DNA from: an uncultured Flavobacteriales bacterium
GTDB lineage: Bacteria; Bacteroidota; Bacteroidia; Flavobacteriales; Crocinitomicaceae
Assembly: GCA_946480815.1 (NCBI GenBank)
Contig: CAMLLB010000013.1
Coordinates: forward strand, 17,840 to 81,839
Reading direction: 5' to 3'
DNA length: 64,000 nt
Below the pieces are notes generated by a model that was given only the letters and a program-made list of their open reading frames with translations, was not told the DNA's origin and did not search any database. The first letter of the stretch is position 1. The number at the start of each line of letters is the position of its first letter. This document shows positions 34,676 through 43,560 of the stretch, piece by piece. A program made the translations under genes and the position numbers.

Positions 34676-36778
34676 ATGAAGAATTTTCTCCGATTACTTT
34701 CATTGTTCTCATTTACTCCATTTATCGTGAATTCACAAAATCAGTCGCAGTTTCCAATCGCAAAAGAAATACCCCAAGAGCTTACTAAGCACAACCACGT
34801 GTGGATTGATCCGTATTTCTGGATGAATGAGCGTGACTCAAAACCGGTATTGGACTATATTGCCGAAGAAAACACGTATTCAAAAGCATTCTTTGATCAA
34901 AAGCAACCCCTGATCAATACTTTTCTAACCGAATTCGATCAGCGGATCAATCCGGAGGAAACCAGCGCACCTTTTGAGATCCAGGGAAAAACTTTTCAAT
35001 GGAGGCAAATTAAGGATAAGGATTACAGGCAATTGATCCTGATTGAAGGAAAAAAAGAATCGGTATACTTTGATGAAAACGAACTGGCAAAGGGTCACGA
35101 ATATTATTCATTGGGTGATTTTTCCGTTTCTCCGAATAATGAATTACTCGCTTTTTCACAAGACAAGGTCGGCCGGCGGAATTACACTATCTCATTCCGG
35201 GAAAATAAAACCGGGAAAATCCTGAAAGAACAAATTCCGGGAACTGACGGCAGTATTTTATGGGCAAATGACAACCGGACGGTTTTCTATGTGAAGAAAG
35301 ATCCGACCACTTTACGTGAATTTCAGATCTACAAACATGTCCTGGGAACAAGTAATTCAAAGGATGAATTGATTTACGAAGAAAAGGATGAACGTTTTTA
35401 TGTATACATCACAAAGACACTGGACAAAAAATTCATCCTGATCCATTCCGTGAGCAGCACCAGTTCGGAAACCTGGATGATCGAAGCCGATAAACCTGCG
35501 GAAAAAGCCCGTTGTTTCCTGAAACGGGAAAAAGACCATTTGTATGAAGTTCACCACCACGAAACGGGTTTTTACATTTTGACCAATCAAAACAGTCCGA
35601 ACAGGAAACTGGTATTTTCCAAATCCGTTCCGGTTTCTGTTGAAAGTTGTGAAGTATTGATTGCACACGATGAAGCCATCTATTTGGATGAAGTAGAAGT
35701 TTTTAAAACCTTTCTTGCGGTTCAATCCCGAAAAATGGGAAGGACCGAGATCTCAGTCGGGAAACTCAACGCAACGGATTTCTCCAAAATCTCCATGCCG
35801 GAAGAAGTGTACGAACTGAATTTCAGCTTTAATGAGAATTACGAATCCAAAGTGGTGAATTACCATTACACTTCTTTGACCAGTCCAAGTACAATCTATA
35901 AATACCATGTCGACGACAAAACTTCCCAATTATTTTTCCAGAAAACATTGATCGATAAAAATTTCCATTCGGAAAACTATGTTTCGGAGCGGGTTTGGGC
36001 TACTGCAAACGATGGGCAGAAAATCCCGATTTCCATTGTCTATAAAAAGGGAATTGATTTGAAAAAAGCACCACTTCTACTCTATGGTTACGGAAGTTAC
36101 GGTGTGACTATTCCAGCAGCATTTTCAGCAACGCGCATCAGTTTATTGGACAGAGGTTTTGTTTTTGCGATAGCTCACATACGCGGAGGAAAATTCCTGG
36201 GTGAAAACTGGTACCGGGATGGTAAGTTAAATCACAAACGAAATACATTTACAGATTTCATCAACGCTGCTGAATGGATGGCATTGAAGGGATATTGTGA
36301 TCCGAATTCCATTTATGCACAAGGTGGAAGTGCCGGCGGTTTGCTGATGGGAGCTGTAACCAATATGGCACCATATCTTTTTAAAGGAGTGATTGCCCAG
36401 GTTCCATTTGTCGATGTTGTTTCTACCATGCTTGATGAAAGTATTCCTCTAACCGTAGGCGAATACGAAGAATGGGGAAACCCGAACGAAGAAGATGCGT
36501 ATTGGTATATGTTGAGTTATTCTCCATATGATCACATTAGAAAAACGGATTACCCGGCGATGCTGATCACAACAGGTTATCACGACTCACAGGTTCAATA
36601 TTGGGAACCTCTGAAATGGGTGGCAAAACTGAGAAAACACCACACGGGGACTGCTCCGATCCTGTTCGATTGTACCATGAGTGCAGGACATGGCGGAGGT
36701 TCAGGCAGGTCAACTGAACGACTGGAAGTTGCAAAAGAATTCGCATTTTTGTGTTCTATACAAGGGATCAATGAGTAA
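34676..36778 (+). CDS. ptrB: Prolyl-oligopeptidase-family serine peptidase (oligopeptidase B type), exported
   Basis: A 700-aa S9A peptidase; oligopeptidase B cuts short peptides after Lys/Arg. The N-terminus has a signal-like segment (1-20, ends IVNSQ), so export is possible. A seven-bladed propeller (about 75-410) precedes the alpha/beta-hydrolase domain. The triad is S552 (QGGSAGGL), D637 (YHDSQV) and H672 (SAGHGG). The HIRGGKFLGENWYRDGK block is typical of S9A-B oligopeptidases. Its stop overlaps the start of the DUF4421 gene by 8 nt. Both POP and OpdB remain possible, but RGG..W fits OpdB better. Confidence 0.9.
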   Translation: MKNFLRLLSLFSFTPFIVNSQNQSQFPIAKEIPQELTKHNHVWIDPYFWMNERDSKPVLDYIAEENTYSKAFFDQKQPLINTFLTEFDQRINPEETSAPFEIQGKTFQWRQIKDKDYRQLILIEGKKESVYFDENELAKGHEYYSLGDFSVSPNNELLAFSQDKVGRRNYTISFRENKTGKILKEQIPGTDGSILWANDNRTVFYVKKDPTTLREFQIYKHVLGTSNSKDELIYEEKDERFYVYITKTLDKKFILIHSVSSTSSETWMIEADKPAEKARCFLKREKDHLYEVHHHETGFYILTNQNSPNRKLVFSKSVPVSVESCEVLIAHDEAIYLDEVEVFKTFLAVQSRKMGRTEISVGKLNATDFSKISMPEEVYELNFSFNENYESKVVNYHYTSLTSPSTIYKYHVDDKTSQLFFQKTLIDKNFHSENYVSERVWATANDGQKIPISIVYKKGIDLKKAPLLLYGYGSYGVTIPAAFSATRISLLDRGFVFAIAHIRGGKFLGENWYRDGKLNHKRNTFTDFINAAEWMALKGYCDPNSIYAQGGSAGGLLMGAVTNMAPYLFKGVIAQVPFVDVVSTMLDESIPLTVGEYEEWGNPNEEDAYWYMLSYSPYDHIRKTDYPAMLITTGYHDSQVQYWEPLKWVAKLRKHHTGTAPILFDCTMSAGHGGGSGRSTERLEVAKEFAFLCSIQGINE

Positions 36779-37820
36779 AATTTGGTTTCTCATATCGTTT
36801 TTAAGTGTATTTGCATTTTGCGCTCAAAGTCAGGATGCAGATAGTTTATTACCGTATCAGAAATACAAAAACAGGCTCGTTCTCTACTCGGATTTTGGTT
36901 GGAGTACCGCACCGATGTCCATTTCATATCCTTTTTCGGATGAAATTAAACGGGTGAAATTCCGCAATAACTTCAACCCGGTACTTGGCTTTGGTTTTTC
37001 CTACAAATGGATGTCTTTACGATTCGGGATCACTTTACCGAATTCGGTCCGTTCCAAGAATAAATTCGGGAAAACGAAATACTACGACCTGGGTTTCGAC
37101 TTCAGCTTCAAGAATATGTATTTTGATGTCGACTGGCATTTGTACCAGGGATATGCGATGAAAAATGCGGACCGCTGGAACGACACAATCAGTCCGGATG
37201 AACCAAACCTGATCCGGGAGGATATCAATGCGGCCAGTTTTTCCATCAATGCATGGCAATTCTTCAAGAATGATTTCAAAATGGCTGCTTTCAGGGGAAA
37301 AACAGCTTCTTACCATAGAGATGTCAGAACATTCTATTTAAAATACACAACAAATTATTACGGTATTTCTTCAGCCCAGTCTATTCTACCGGTCGAATTA
37401 CAAGACACTTCCGAAAGTAAAACTTCTGCAAACGTAATTGCTGCTTTTGATGTGGGAGTTGTTCCCGGTTATGCCTATGTGCGCAGGTGGCGGATCTTTC
37501 AATTCGGGATTATGGGAGGTTTGGGATTGGTACTGCAGTCTAAGATTTATACCTTCAGCGGTACAACCCGGAGTTTCCTGGGACTTGCACCACGCGTGGA
37601 TTTCAAAATTATTGGCGGGATCAATAAACCCAAATACTTCATCATGTTCGTGAGTGATTTCGATAATAAATCCATTGCATTCAATGATTTCAGCTACAAG
37701 CAAACTTATTACAACCTTAAAATTGTTGGCGGGATTCGTTTAAACGTGAGCAAGAAAAAAGAAGCACGCGAAGCTGCTGAGAAAAAAGCGAAGGAAGAAA
37801 CTGAAAAGAAAAGTTTGTAG
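36771..37820 (+). CDS. DUF4421 outer-membrane-like protein
   Basis: 349 aa from the ATG at 36771. The frame opens 30 codons earlier inside ptrB, but only the ATG at 36771 gives a signal peptide (MSKIWFLISFLSVFAFCAQSQ). The mature part is a predicted beta-barrel (LVLYSDFGWSTAPMSI, FGFSYKWMSLRFGITLP, FKNMYFDVDWHLYQGY) of the DUF4421 family. It ends in a charged helical tail of about 25 residues (KKKEAREAAEKKAKEETEKK). The ATGAGTAA overlap with ptrB indicates coupled translation. Function unknown. Confidence 0.85.
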   Translation: MSKIWFLISFLSVFAFCAQSQDADSLLPYQKYKNRLVLYSDFGWSTAPMSISYPFSDEIKRVKFRNNFNPVLGFGFSYKWMSLRFGITLPNSVRSKNKFGKTKYYDLGFDFSFKNMYFDVDWHLYQGYAMKNADRWNDTISPDEPNLIREDINAASFSINAWQFFKNDFKMAAFRGKTASYHRDVRTFYLKYTTNYYGISSAQSILPVELQDTSESKTSANVIAAFDVGVVPGYAYVRRWRIFQFGIMGGLGLVLQSKIYTFSGTTRSFLGLAPRVDFKIIGGINKPKYFIMFVSDFDNKSIAFNDFSYKQTYYNLKIVGGIRLNVSKKKEAREAAEKKAKEETEKKSL

Positions 37821-38163
37821 AGTAATTCCACCAATCGTTCTTGATACTTTCGCCTTGTCAGTTCGAGTAATTTTGCTCCTATTCTCGATACTCCGGATTC
37901 CATCCGGAACTCGAATTGACTGAAGCAAAATATATCGAGAACACATGGCGAAATCCCGATAGCTATCGGGACCTAATTCCTAATAAAAAATGTTCAAAGA
38001 GTTGACTTCGACTATCCAGACGCTTCGGTCAGGATTTTCAACGCTCAGTCGCCTTGTTCGCTAAAGTTTCAATATTCGCAATTCGCTCCGTCAGCTGACG
38101 GACGCAATTCGCAATTTAAAATCTTATTTATCAATTCTATTAAAAAACCCAGAGCCAGAATAC
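37821..38163. other. Intergenic region crowded with dispersed repeats
   Basis: There is no gene. It contains palindrome TCCCGATAGCTATCGGGA (37954-37971), a split copy of the CTTCGACT...CAGTC repeat (38006-38053, the two halves separated by 27 nt) and the 43-bp repeat copy 2 (38074-38116). The accumulation between convergent genes suggests a tolerated landing zone. Confidence 0.8.
38074..38116. repeat. 43-bp palindromic repeat, copy 2
   Basis: Identical to 16783-16825 over all 43 positions, while the flanks are unrelated. The centre is CCGTCAGCTGACGG. Confidence 0.9.
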
Positions 38164-39408
38164 TCAAAAGTGTTTATTCAGTGGCAAACTCACATCCAGT
38201 TCTTCCAGGAAAGTTTCCAGTTTTTCTATGGTAACGTGGTCCATTACAACAATTTTCAGCCAGGAAGGATTCCTGTGATCGTCAGGCACCAATCCGAATT
38301 GAAGTATTAAATCAGCAGGAATTTGATTTGCATGCAGTGTAATAATATTCGACAAGGGAGAACGGTAAAATTGAATGCCACGCTTACTCAATTCTTTTGC
38401 CAGCCAGGATGTTCGTCTCTCCAGAGTGGTACATTTTTCAAACCATTCATGTCTTCCGTACGCAGCAAAGATCATCCAAATCGCTATTGCATTGGCCCCC
38501 GAACGACTTCCGGAAATTGTGCAATCCGCTCCAATAACATATGATGCAGAATCTGTTTGAGCATATTTCATCCAGTCTTTTCGGATGAGAAAAATCCCCG
38601 TTCCATAAGGTGCCTGAAGCATTTTATGGGCATCCATTGTGAATGAATTAATCTTTGGGTGCCTGAAATTAATCCGGTTCGTTTCATCAATAAGAGGAGC
38701 ATAAAAACCACCATAAGCAGCATCTACATGGATCTGGAATTGAAATCCATACATATTCATTAAATCAACGTATACATCCACATCATCAATCGAACCGAAC
38801 ATGGTAGTCATCATATTATTTACAACGATGATGTATTTTATCCCATTTTCTTTTAATCCGGCTAATTTTCTTTCGGCGGCAGGTAAATCGATCTTACGGG
38901 ATTCTTTTTCTACCGATAACAAAACACACTGAACCTGGAATATATTCCCAGCTTTCTGCATGCTGTAATGACTGTCTTCACTGCAAACAATTGCGATCTC
39001 AGATAAAGTAGCCTGAAAAACTTCCATGAAATAATTTCGATAGATCCATATAGCTTGCAGATTAGCCTCCGTTCCTCCGGTTGCGACGTAACCATCTACA
39101 GTTTCCGGGTCGGCACATAAAATATTTTCGGAACAAATACGGATAACTTCGCGCTCAAGGCCCTGTGTTCCTTCAAAATACGATTCCGAATCGCCCAATG
39201 TATGACAACCGATATGGTTTGGATTTTGAACCAATGTAGAAAGATAAGGTGCTTCCCGAACGAAACTCATTTCTTCAGAAAACACTTTCGAATCCAGATG
39301 AGTACCCGGAATTCCTATAATAAAGCCATTGCGGTAATTAACATTGCTTCTTAAAGCACCAAAAACCAATTGTTTGATCTCAGCTTCTGATTTTCGTTTC
39401 CAATCCAT
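38164..39408 (-). CDS. Pyridoxal-phosphate group II decarboxylase
   Basis: A 414-aa PLP enzyme of the glutamate/histidine/tyrosine decarboxylase fold. GYVATGGTEANLQAIW binds the cofactor phosphate. HVDAAYGGFYAP carries the Asp that contacts the pyridine nitrogen. FTMDAHKMLQAPYGTG holds the Schiff-base Lys. SGSRSGANAIAIWM is typical of group II. Substrate cannot be fixed from sequence: histidine decarboxylase and aspartate decarboxylase-type enzymes are both plausible. It lies 76 nt after the conserved small protein gene of the HdrB-like operon and may be transcribed alone. Confidence 0.88.
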   Translation of the reverse strand: MDWKRKSEAEIKQLVFGALRSNVNYRNGFIIGIPGTHLDSKVFSEEMSFVREAPYLSTLVQNPNHIGCHTLGDSESYFEGTQGLEREVIRICSENILCADPETVDGYVATGGTEANLQAIWIYRNYFMEVFQATLSEIAIVCSEDSHYSMQKAGNIFQVQCVLLSVEKESRKIDLPAAERKLAGLKENGIKYIIVVNNMMTTMFGSIDDVDVYVDLMNMYGFQFQIHVDAAYGGFYAPLIDETNRINFRHPKINSFTMDAHKMLQAPYGTGIFLIRKDWMKYAQTDSASYVIGADCTISGSRSGANAIAIWMIFAAYGRHEWFEKCTTLERRTSWLAKELSKRGIQFYRSPLSNIITLHANQIPADLILQFGLVPDDHRNPSWLKIVVMDHVTIEKLETFLEELDVSLPLNKHF

Positions 39409-39484
39409 TCCCCTTTTTTTGACAAAGTTTGAACAAAAACCAGGGGTGAAAAATGATTAAAATCAGTCTGTTTGATTTTAAACT

Positions 39485-39940
39485 TTATTGATTCGAAATG
39501 AAATTTTTTATTGGAAGCTTCCAGTTGTTTTTGAATTCACCGATTGTACTTACAGTATTATTAAAAACAATTGTTTCATCCGGTAAACCGGACAAATCAG
39601 CATAATTCACATATGCAAACTGACCGTTTGATAAGGTCAGCATTTTTAAACGATTGAAAAATGACAGATGTAATTCTTTTTCCAACTGTTTGATGAAACG
39701 AACAGAGGTATCAATGGAACATCCCGATGCATTGTGGTCACTTTCGTCGACAGCCAAAATTAAATGAGCATGATTTACCACTTCTCCGTAAGCCTTGAGC
39801 TTTGTGCCATGTGCGGCCCATTCTTCCAGGAAAGGATCCAGTTGTTCATTAATCCACTGCACTTCGGTATCTGTCAGCAAGCGGTCTGCCTGATAGGACC
39901 AAACCTTTGTTTTATCTTCTAATTGGTCAAAGGGAATCAT
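39485..39940 (-). CDS. Conserved Bacteroidota protein (often mis-named ABC transporter ATPase)
   Basis: A 151-aa soluble protein. The motif set KVWSYQADRLLTD, EWAAHGTKLKAYGEV, LAVDESDHNASGCSIDTSVRFI and ETIVFNNTVSTIGEFKNNW is characteristic of a Bacteroidota family that databases label ABC transporter ATPase. It has no Walker motifs, so that label is misleading. Its ATG overlaps the end of the CCG-domain gene by 4 nt. The consistent linkage suggests a role with the Fe-S proteins, still unknown. Confidence 0.8.
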   Translation of the reverse strand: MIPFDQLEDKTKVWSYQADRLLTDTEVQWINEQLDPFLEEWAAHGTKLKAYGEVVNHAHLILAVDESDHNASGCSIDTSVRFIKQLEKELHLSFFNRLKMLTLSNGQFAYVNYADLSGLPDETIVFNNTVSTIGEFKNNWKLPIKNFISNQ

Positions 39941-40728
39941 AATTCAGCTGCGTTTGCAATCAACTCTGCCACGTCCAATACCTGGATCTCATTTTCCTTG
40001 TTGAAGTTCTTCACTCCATCCGTCATCATGGTATTACAGAAAGGACAACCGGTTGCAATAATAGAAGCTTGTGTTTCCAGAGCGTCTTCTGTACGTTCAA
40101 CGTTTACTTCCTTGTTTCCTTTTTCAGCTTCCTTGAACATTTGGGCCCCGCCTGCACCACAACATAAACCATTTGTTTTGCAACGCTTCATTTCCACCAG
40201 TTCCGCATCCAGTTTTTCGATCAGAACACGCGGTGCTTCATACACATCGTTTGCTCTTCCAAGGTAACACGGATCATGGAAAGTAATTTTCTTTCCTTTG
40301 AATACACCGCCTCCTTTCAAAGACAACTTCCCTGAATTGATCAATTCCTGGATCAATTGCGTGTGATGAATAACTTCATATTTTCCACCCAGTTCAGGGT
40401 ATTCATTCTTTAAGGTATTGAAGCAATGCGGGCAAGCAGTCACAATCTTTTTGATTTCATATCCATCCAACACCTGGATATTCATCATGGCCTGCATTTG
40501 GAATGTAAATTCGTTTCCTGCACGTTTTGCCGGATCTCCGGTACATGATTCTTCTGCACCCAAAACTGCAAAATTTACTTTGCATTCGTTCAAAATGCGA
40601 ACCACCGCTTTCGTGATTTTCTTAGCTCTGTCATCAAAACTACCTGAACAACCCACCCAAAACAAAATATCCGGGGTTTGTCCCTGCGCCATCATTTCGG
40701 CCATTGTTGGTACGTGTAACGTGCTCAT
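39937..40728 (-). CDS. CCG-domain (HdrB/GlpC-like) Fe-S protein
   Basis: A 263-aa protein with two cysteine-rich CCG domains. The first half has VGCSGSFDDRAKK, ACPHCFNTLKNEYPELGG and a second half KITFHDPCYLGR plus GLCCGAGGAQMF, then ATGCPFCNTMM. In heterodisulfide reductase B and GlpC/LutA relatives these bind a non-cubane 4Fe-4S cluster that handles disulfides or passes electrons. No HdrA is present. It is cotranscribed with the membrane Fe-S protein at 41180-42508, the likely electron partner. Confidence 0.88.
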   Translation of the reverse strand: MSTLHVPTMAEMMAQGQTPDILFWVGCSGSFDDRAKKITKAVVRILNECKVNFAVLGAEESCTGDPAKRAGNEFTFQMQAMMNIQVLDGYEIKKIVTACPHCFNTLKNEYPELGGKYEVIHHTQLIQELINSGKLSLKGGGVFKGKKITFHDPCYLGRANDVYEAPRVLIEKLDAELVEMKRCKTNGLCCGAGGAQMFKEAEKGNKEVNVERTEDALETQASIIATGCPFCNTMMTDGVKNFNKENEIQVLDVAELIANAAEL

Positions 40729-40731
40729 AAT

Positions 40732-41157
40732 TTATTTTTCAAAAACTTGAATGTTCGCCTGAACCTCAACCAAATTAGTAAATTTCCCTTCAAATCGCGT
40801 TGCCCGAACGATGTGATTATCAATCCAGTGGTAGTTTCCTCCCCTTGGTTTTCCCATCATCATTCCGTGATAATTAAATCCGTGCTTTTCCAGCCATTTT
40901 TCAGTCACCTCACGGTGTTCTTCCAGCCTGGAAGTAAAAAATGTAATGATATGGCCTTCGTCGAACCATTGATTTACCGTTTCCAATGCATCCGGATAAA
41001 CCGCTGCAAATTCCATTCGCTCCGGCTCCTCATTCGGAATATCATCGCAAATTGTTCCATCAATATCAATCAGATAATTTTTGATATGTTCCGGTAAAAC
41101 AGGAGAAACATGCGCCCCGTTCTCAATTTTTTCAATTAATCCTTCTTCTTTTTTCAT
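40732..41157 (-). CDS. HAD-like phosphatase domain protein
   Basis: A 141-aa single-domain HAD protein. Motif I is YLIDIDGTICDD, motif II TFFTSR, then the Lys region MGKPRGGNYHWIDNHIV serves as motif III/IV. The size resembles small LNS2/capsule-phosphatase-like HADs often labelled phosphoheptose isomerase in flavobacteria. A phosphatase is more plausible. It lies between the two Fe-S genes with 3-nt and 22-nt gaps. Substrate unknown. Confidence 0.8.
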   Translation of the reverse strand: MKKEEGLIEKIENGAHVSPVLPEHIKNYLIDIDGTICDDIPNEEPERMEFAAVYPDALETVNQWFDEGHIITFFTSRLEEHREVTEKWLEKHGFNYHGMMMGKPRGGNYHWIDNHIVRATRFEGKFTNLVEVQANIQVFEK

Positions 41158-41179
41158 CCTTTTTTATCGGATTGTGACC

Positions 41180-42508
41180 TTATGCTTCGTGAATCCAGTT
41201 TCCTCTGTCTGCAGGAGAGAACTGCCATGGAGCTCCGTTGTTTTCTATATTTGTCAACATTCCTGTCAACTCAGTTGGCATTTTGGATTCTTCCATTACC
41301 AAATACCTTCTCAGGTCCACAATAATTCCCAGCGGGTCAATATTTACCGGACATGCTTCAACGCATGCGTTGCAGGAAGTACATGCCCAAATTTCTTCTT
41401 CCGTGATGTAATCACCCAAAAGTGATTTTCCATCTTCGTAATCCTTTCCGTTCTTGCGCTTCCCATCGGCCAGTTCCACCATACGATCACGTGTATCCAT
41501 CATGATCTTGCGCGGAGACAGCTTCTTCCCGGTAATGTTTGCCGGACAAGCTGCCGTACAACGACCACACTCTGTACAAGTGTAAGCGTCCATCAGGTTC
41601 TTCCAGGTCAAATCAGTAATATCTTTTGCCCCGAAACGTTGCGGAGCACCTTCAGGAGCAGGAGCTGCAAAAGGATCAGCAGTAGGATCGAGCATTAATT
41701 TCACCTCGTTGGTAACAGCTTCCATGTTGGTAAACTTCCCTTTTTTCTCCAGGTTGGAATACCAGGTATTCGGGAATGCCAATAAAATATGGAAGTGTTT
41801 TGAGTATGGCAGGTAATTCAGGAATGCAAGGACCATAATCCAGTGTCCCCACCAGCCTATTCGTTCCAAAATATGCAATGTTTCTGTACTGAATCCTCCA
41901 AAAATGTGTGGCCCGACCCAGGAAGAAATTGCAAAACCGAAAGAACCTGCTTCATGAGAGGCATGTGATGCACCGCGAAGATACAAAGCCTCATCTGCCC
42001 CATTCATGGTAAAGATACAGCAAACCAAAATCAACTCCATGCACAGGATCAGGTTCGCATCAAATGTCGGGAATCCCTTCATTTCAGGCTTCTGAAAACG
42101 GGCAAGCTTTAAAATATTTCTTCGTGAAAGAAAAGCAATCGTTGCAATCAATGCAGCAACTGAAAGCACTTCAATGATCGAGATTACTAAGGTGTAAAAT
42201 CCACCCAATGAAGCCATAAAAGCACGATGAGAACCGGTGATCCCGTCATAAATGATCTCGATCAATTCTACCTGAGTGATCACAAATGCCACATAAATTC
42301 CCAGGTGCAATAACGCAGGAATCGGTTTTTTGAACATCTTCTTCTGGCCTAGTGCAACCAGGGCCATTACTTTCCAGCGTTCACCCCGTTTATCTTTTCG
42401 GTTGACGTCTCTCCCCAGTAACATATTTGAGCGAATTTTCAGGATGTTCACACCGAACCATCCGAATCCACCAATCAGCAATACACTAAAAATAATCGCA
42501 GCAATCAT
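41180..42508 (-). CDS. Membrane-bound 4Fe-4S protein (HdrC/E-like), electron transfer
   Basis: A 442-aa fusion. The N-terminal two thirds carry about six membrane helices with conserved His residues (LLHLGIYVAF, YSKHFHILLAFPNTW), suggestive of a haem b cytochrome subunit. The C-terminal third has two 4Fe-4S clusters: CTECGRCTAACP and CTSCNACVEACP. Such HdrE-C-like proteins pass electrons between membrane quinones and CCG proteins. Its partner is probably the CCG protein encoded downstream at 39937-40728. It starts 9 nt after the mlaD-like gene ends. Confidence 0.9.
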   Translation of the reverse strand: MIAAIIFSVLLIGGFGWFGVNILKIRSNMLLGRDVNRKDKRGERWKVMALVALGQKKMFKKPIPALLHLGIYVAFVITQVELIEIIYDGITGSHRAFMASLGGFYTLVISIIEVLSVAALIATIAFLSRRNILKLARFQKPEMKGFPTFDANLILCMELILVCCIFTMNGADEALYLRGASHASHEAGSFGFAISSWVGPHIFGGFSTETLHILERIGWWGHWIMVLAFLNYLPYSKHFHILLAFPNTWYSNLEKKGKFTNMEAVTNEVKLMLDPTADPFAAPAPEGAPQRFGAKDITDLTWKNLMDAYTCTECGRCTAACPANITGKKLSPRKIMMDTRDRMVELADGKRKNGKDYEDGKSLLGDYITEEEIWACTSCNACVEACPVNIDPLGIIVDLRRYLVMEESKMPTELTGMLTNIENNGAPWQFSPADRGNWIHEA

Positions 42509-42517
42509 AAACTGTTT

Positions 42518-43555
42518 TTAATCTGGGATTGAATCTAACAAGTTACGTAATTTTTTCTCATCACTTGTGTTAATCGGAACCCCTTTCGTTTTTGCACCGA
42601 ACACCGAGAAGTGAATGTATCTCTCAGGATGTTTCTCCAAATCCTGAACAAGGTTTTGAAGGCTCTTATTGGTCTGTACCAATTCGTTGTATAATTTCTC
42701 GTCTTTCAACAATTTCCCAAGCGTTCCATTACCTGATTCGATCGCTGCAAATGTGGCATTTAATTTTTCAATCGTTGCATTGGCATTGGTAATTACCTTC
42801 TTGAAATCTGCAGTTACCAGATCATCCGACACTTTTTCAAAATTCCCCAGGATCTTTGAAACCTTCTCGTTGGAAGCTTTTAAGTTTCCTGTGATCGATT
42901 CCACGTTACTCATGATCCGGCTCAATTTCACCTTTTCAGTTGCAACCAGTCCTTCCAAATCATTGGCTATATTCCCCAGTTTTTTGAAGGTCATTTTCAA
43001 TTCAGACAAGGATTCTTTAATCTCGGATGTAGCAGTTGTATCCCAGAAACCTTTCAGGGAAGTAATCGTTTTATCCACGTTTACCACCAAAGCCGAAACC
43101 TTTTGAAGCACCGGGTTTGCATAGGATTTCAATTGTCCGAACATATCCAACTGAACATGTCCCTGGATCCGGTCTTTCCCCGTATAATATCCTTTGGACA
43201 GATCATCTCCCATGAAAATAAGTAAGCCCTTGTTTAAGAGATCAACAGATCCTGTTTCGATTACGGATGATCTTGGAATTTTGAGATCATCATCCTGGAT
43301 AGTAAAGACCATTTTTACTTTTGAAGTGGAATCTCCCTGGGGATTGTAATCAACTGAAATTACTTTTCCAACGATTACACCGTTTACATAAACCGAAGTT
43401 GATGCACTAAGACCTCCCGCATTTGGGAAATAAGCAGTATACTTTGCATCTCCTCCAAAAAATGAATAGCCTTTCAAAAAATTAATACCTGTGACAAGCA
43501 AACCTATTGCAGCAATAGCAATGAGACCTGCCTTAACTTCTTTTTTGATCTTCAA
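42518..43555 (-). CDS. MlaD/MCE-domain protein (lipid transport)
   Basis: A 345-aa protein with a TTG start at 43555 (no ATG in reach). One N-terminal membrane helix (about 8-28) is followed by an MCE domain (about 40-120: YTAYFPNAGGLSASTSVYVNGVIVGKV), then a long helical region (about 135-300) rich in Lys/Leu/Ala that likely forms a coiled-coil needle. The end is polar. MCE proteins ferry phospholipids across the periplasm. No mlaE/F genes are adjacent. It follows the amidase gene after 5 nt, the same order as in other Bacteroidota. Confidence 0.9.
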   Translation of the reverse strand: MKIKKEVKAGLIAIAAIGLLVTGINFLKGYSFFGGDAKYTAYFPNAGGLSASTSVYVNGVIVGKVISVDYNPQGDSTSKVKMVFTIQDDDLKIPRSSVIETGSVDLLNKGLLIFMGDDLSKGYYTGKDRIQGHVQLDMFGQLKSYANPVLQKVSALVVNVDKTITSLKGFWDTTATSEIKESLSELKMTFKKLGNIANDLEGLVATEKVKLSRIMSNVESITGNLKASNEKVSKILGNFEKVSDDLVTADFKKVITNANATIEKLNATFAAIESGNGTLGKLLKDEKLYNELVQTNKSLQNLVQDLEKHPERYIHFSVFGAKTKGVPINTSDEKKLRNLLDSIPD

Positions 43556-43560
43556 AACTT

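Noticed and set aside
36681..36770. Extended N-terminus of the DUF4421 gene
   Set aside because: It lies within the ptrB frame shifted by one and lacks a signal peptide; the ATG at 36771 gives a good signal and an 8-nt overlap.
39485..39940. ABC transporter ATPase
   Set aside because: No Walker A, signature or Walker B motif in the 151 residues; the common database name is an error.
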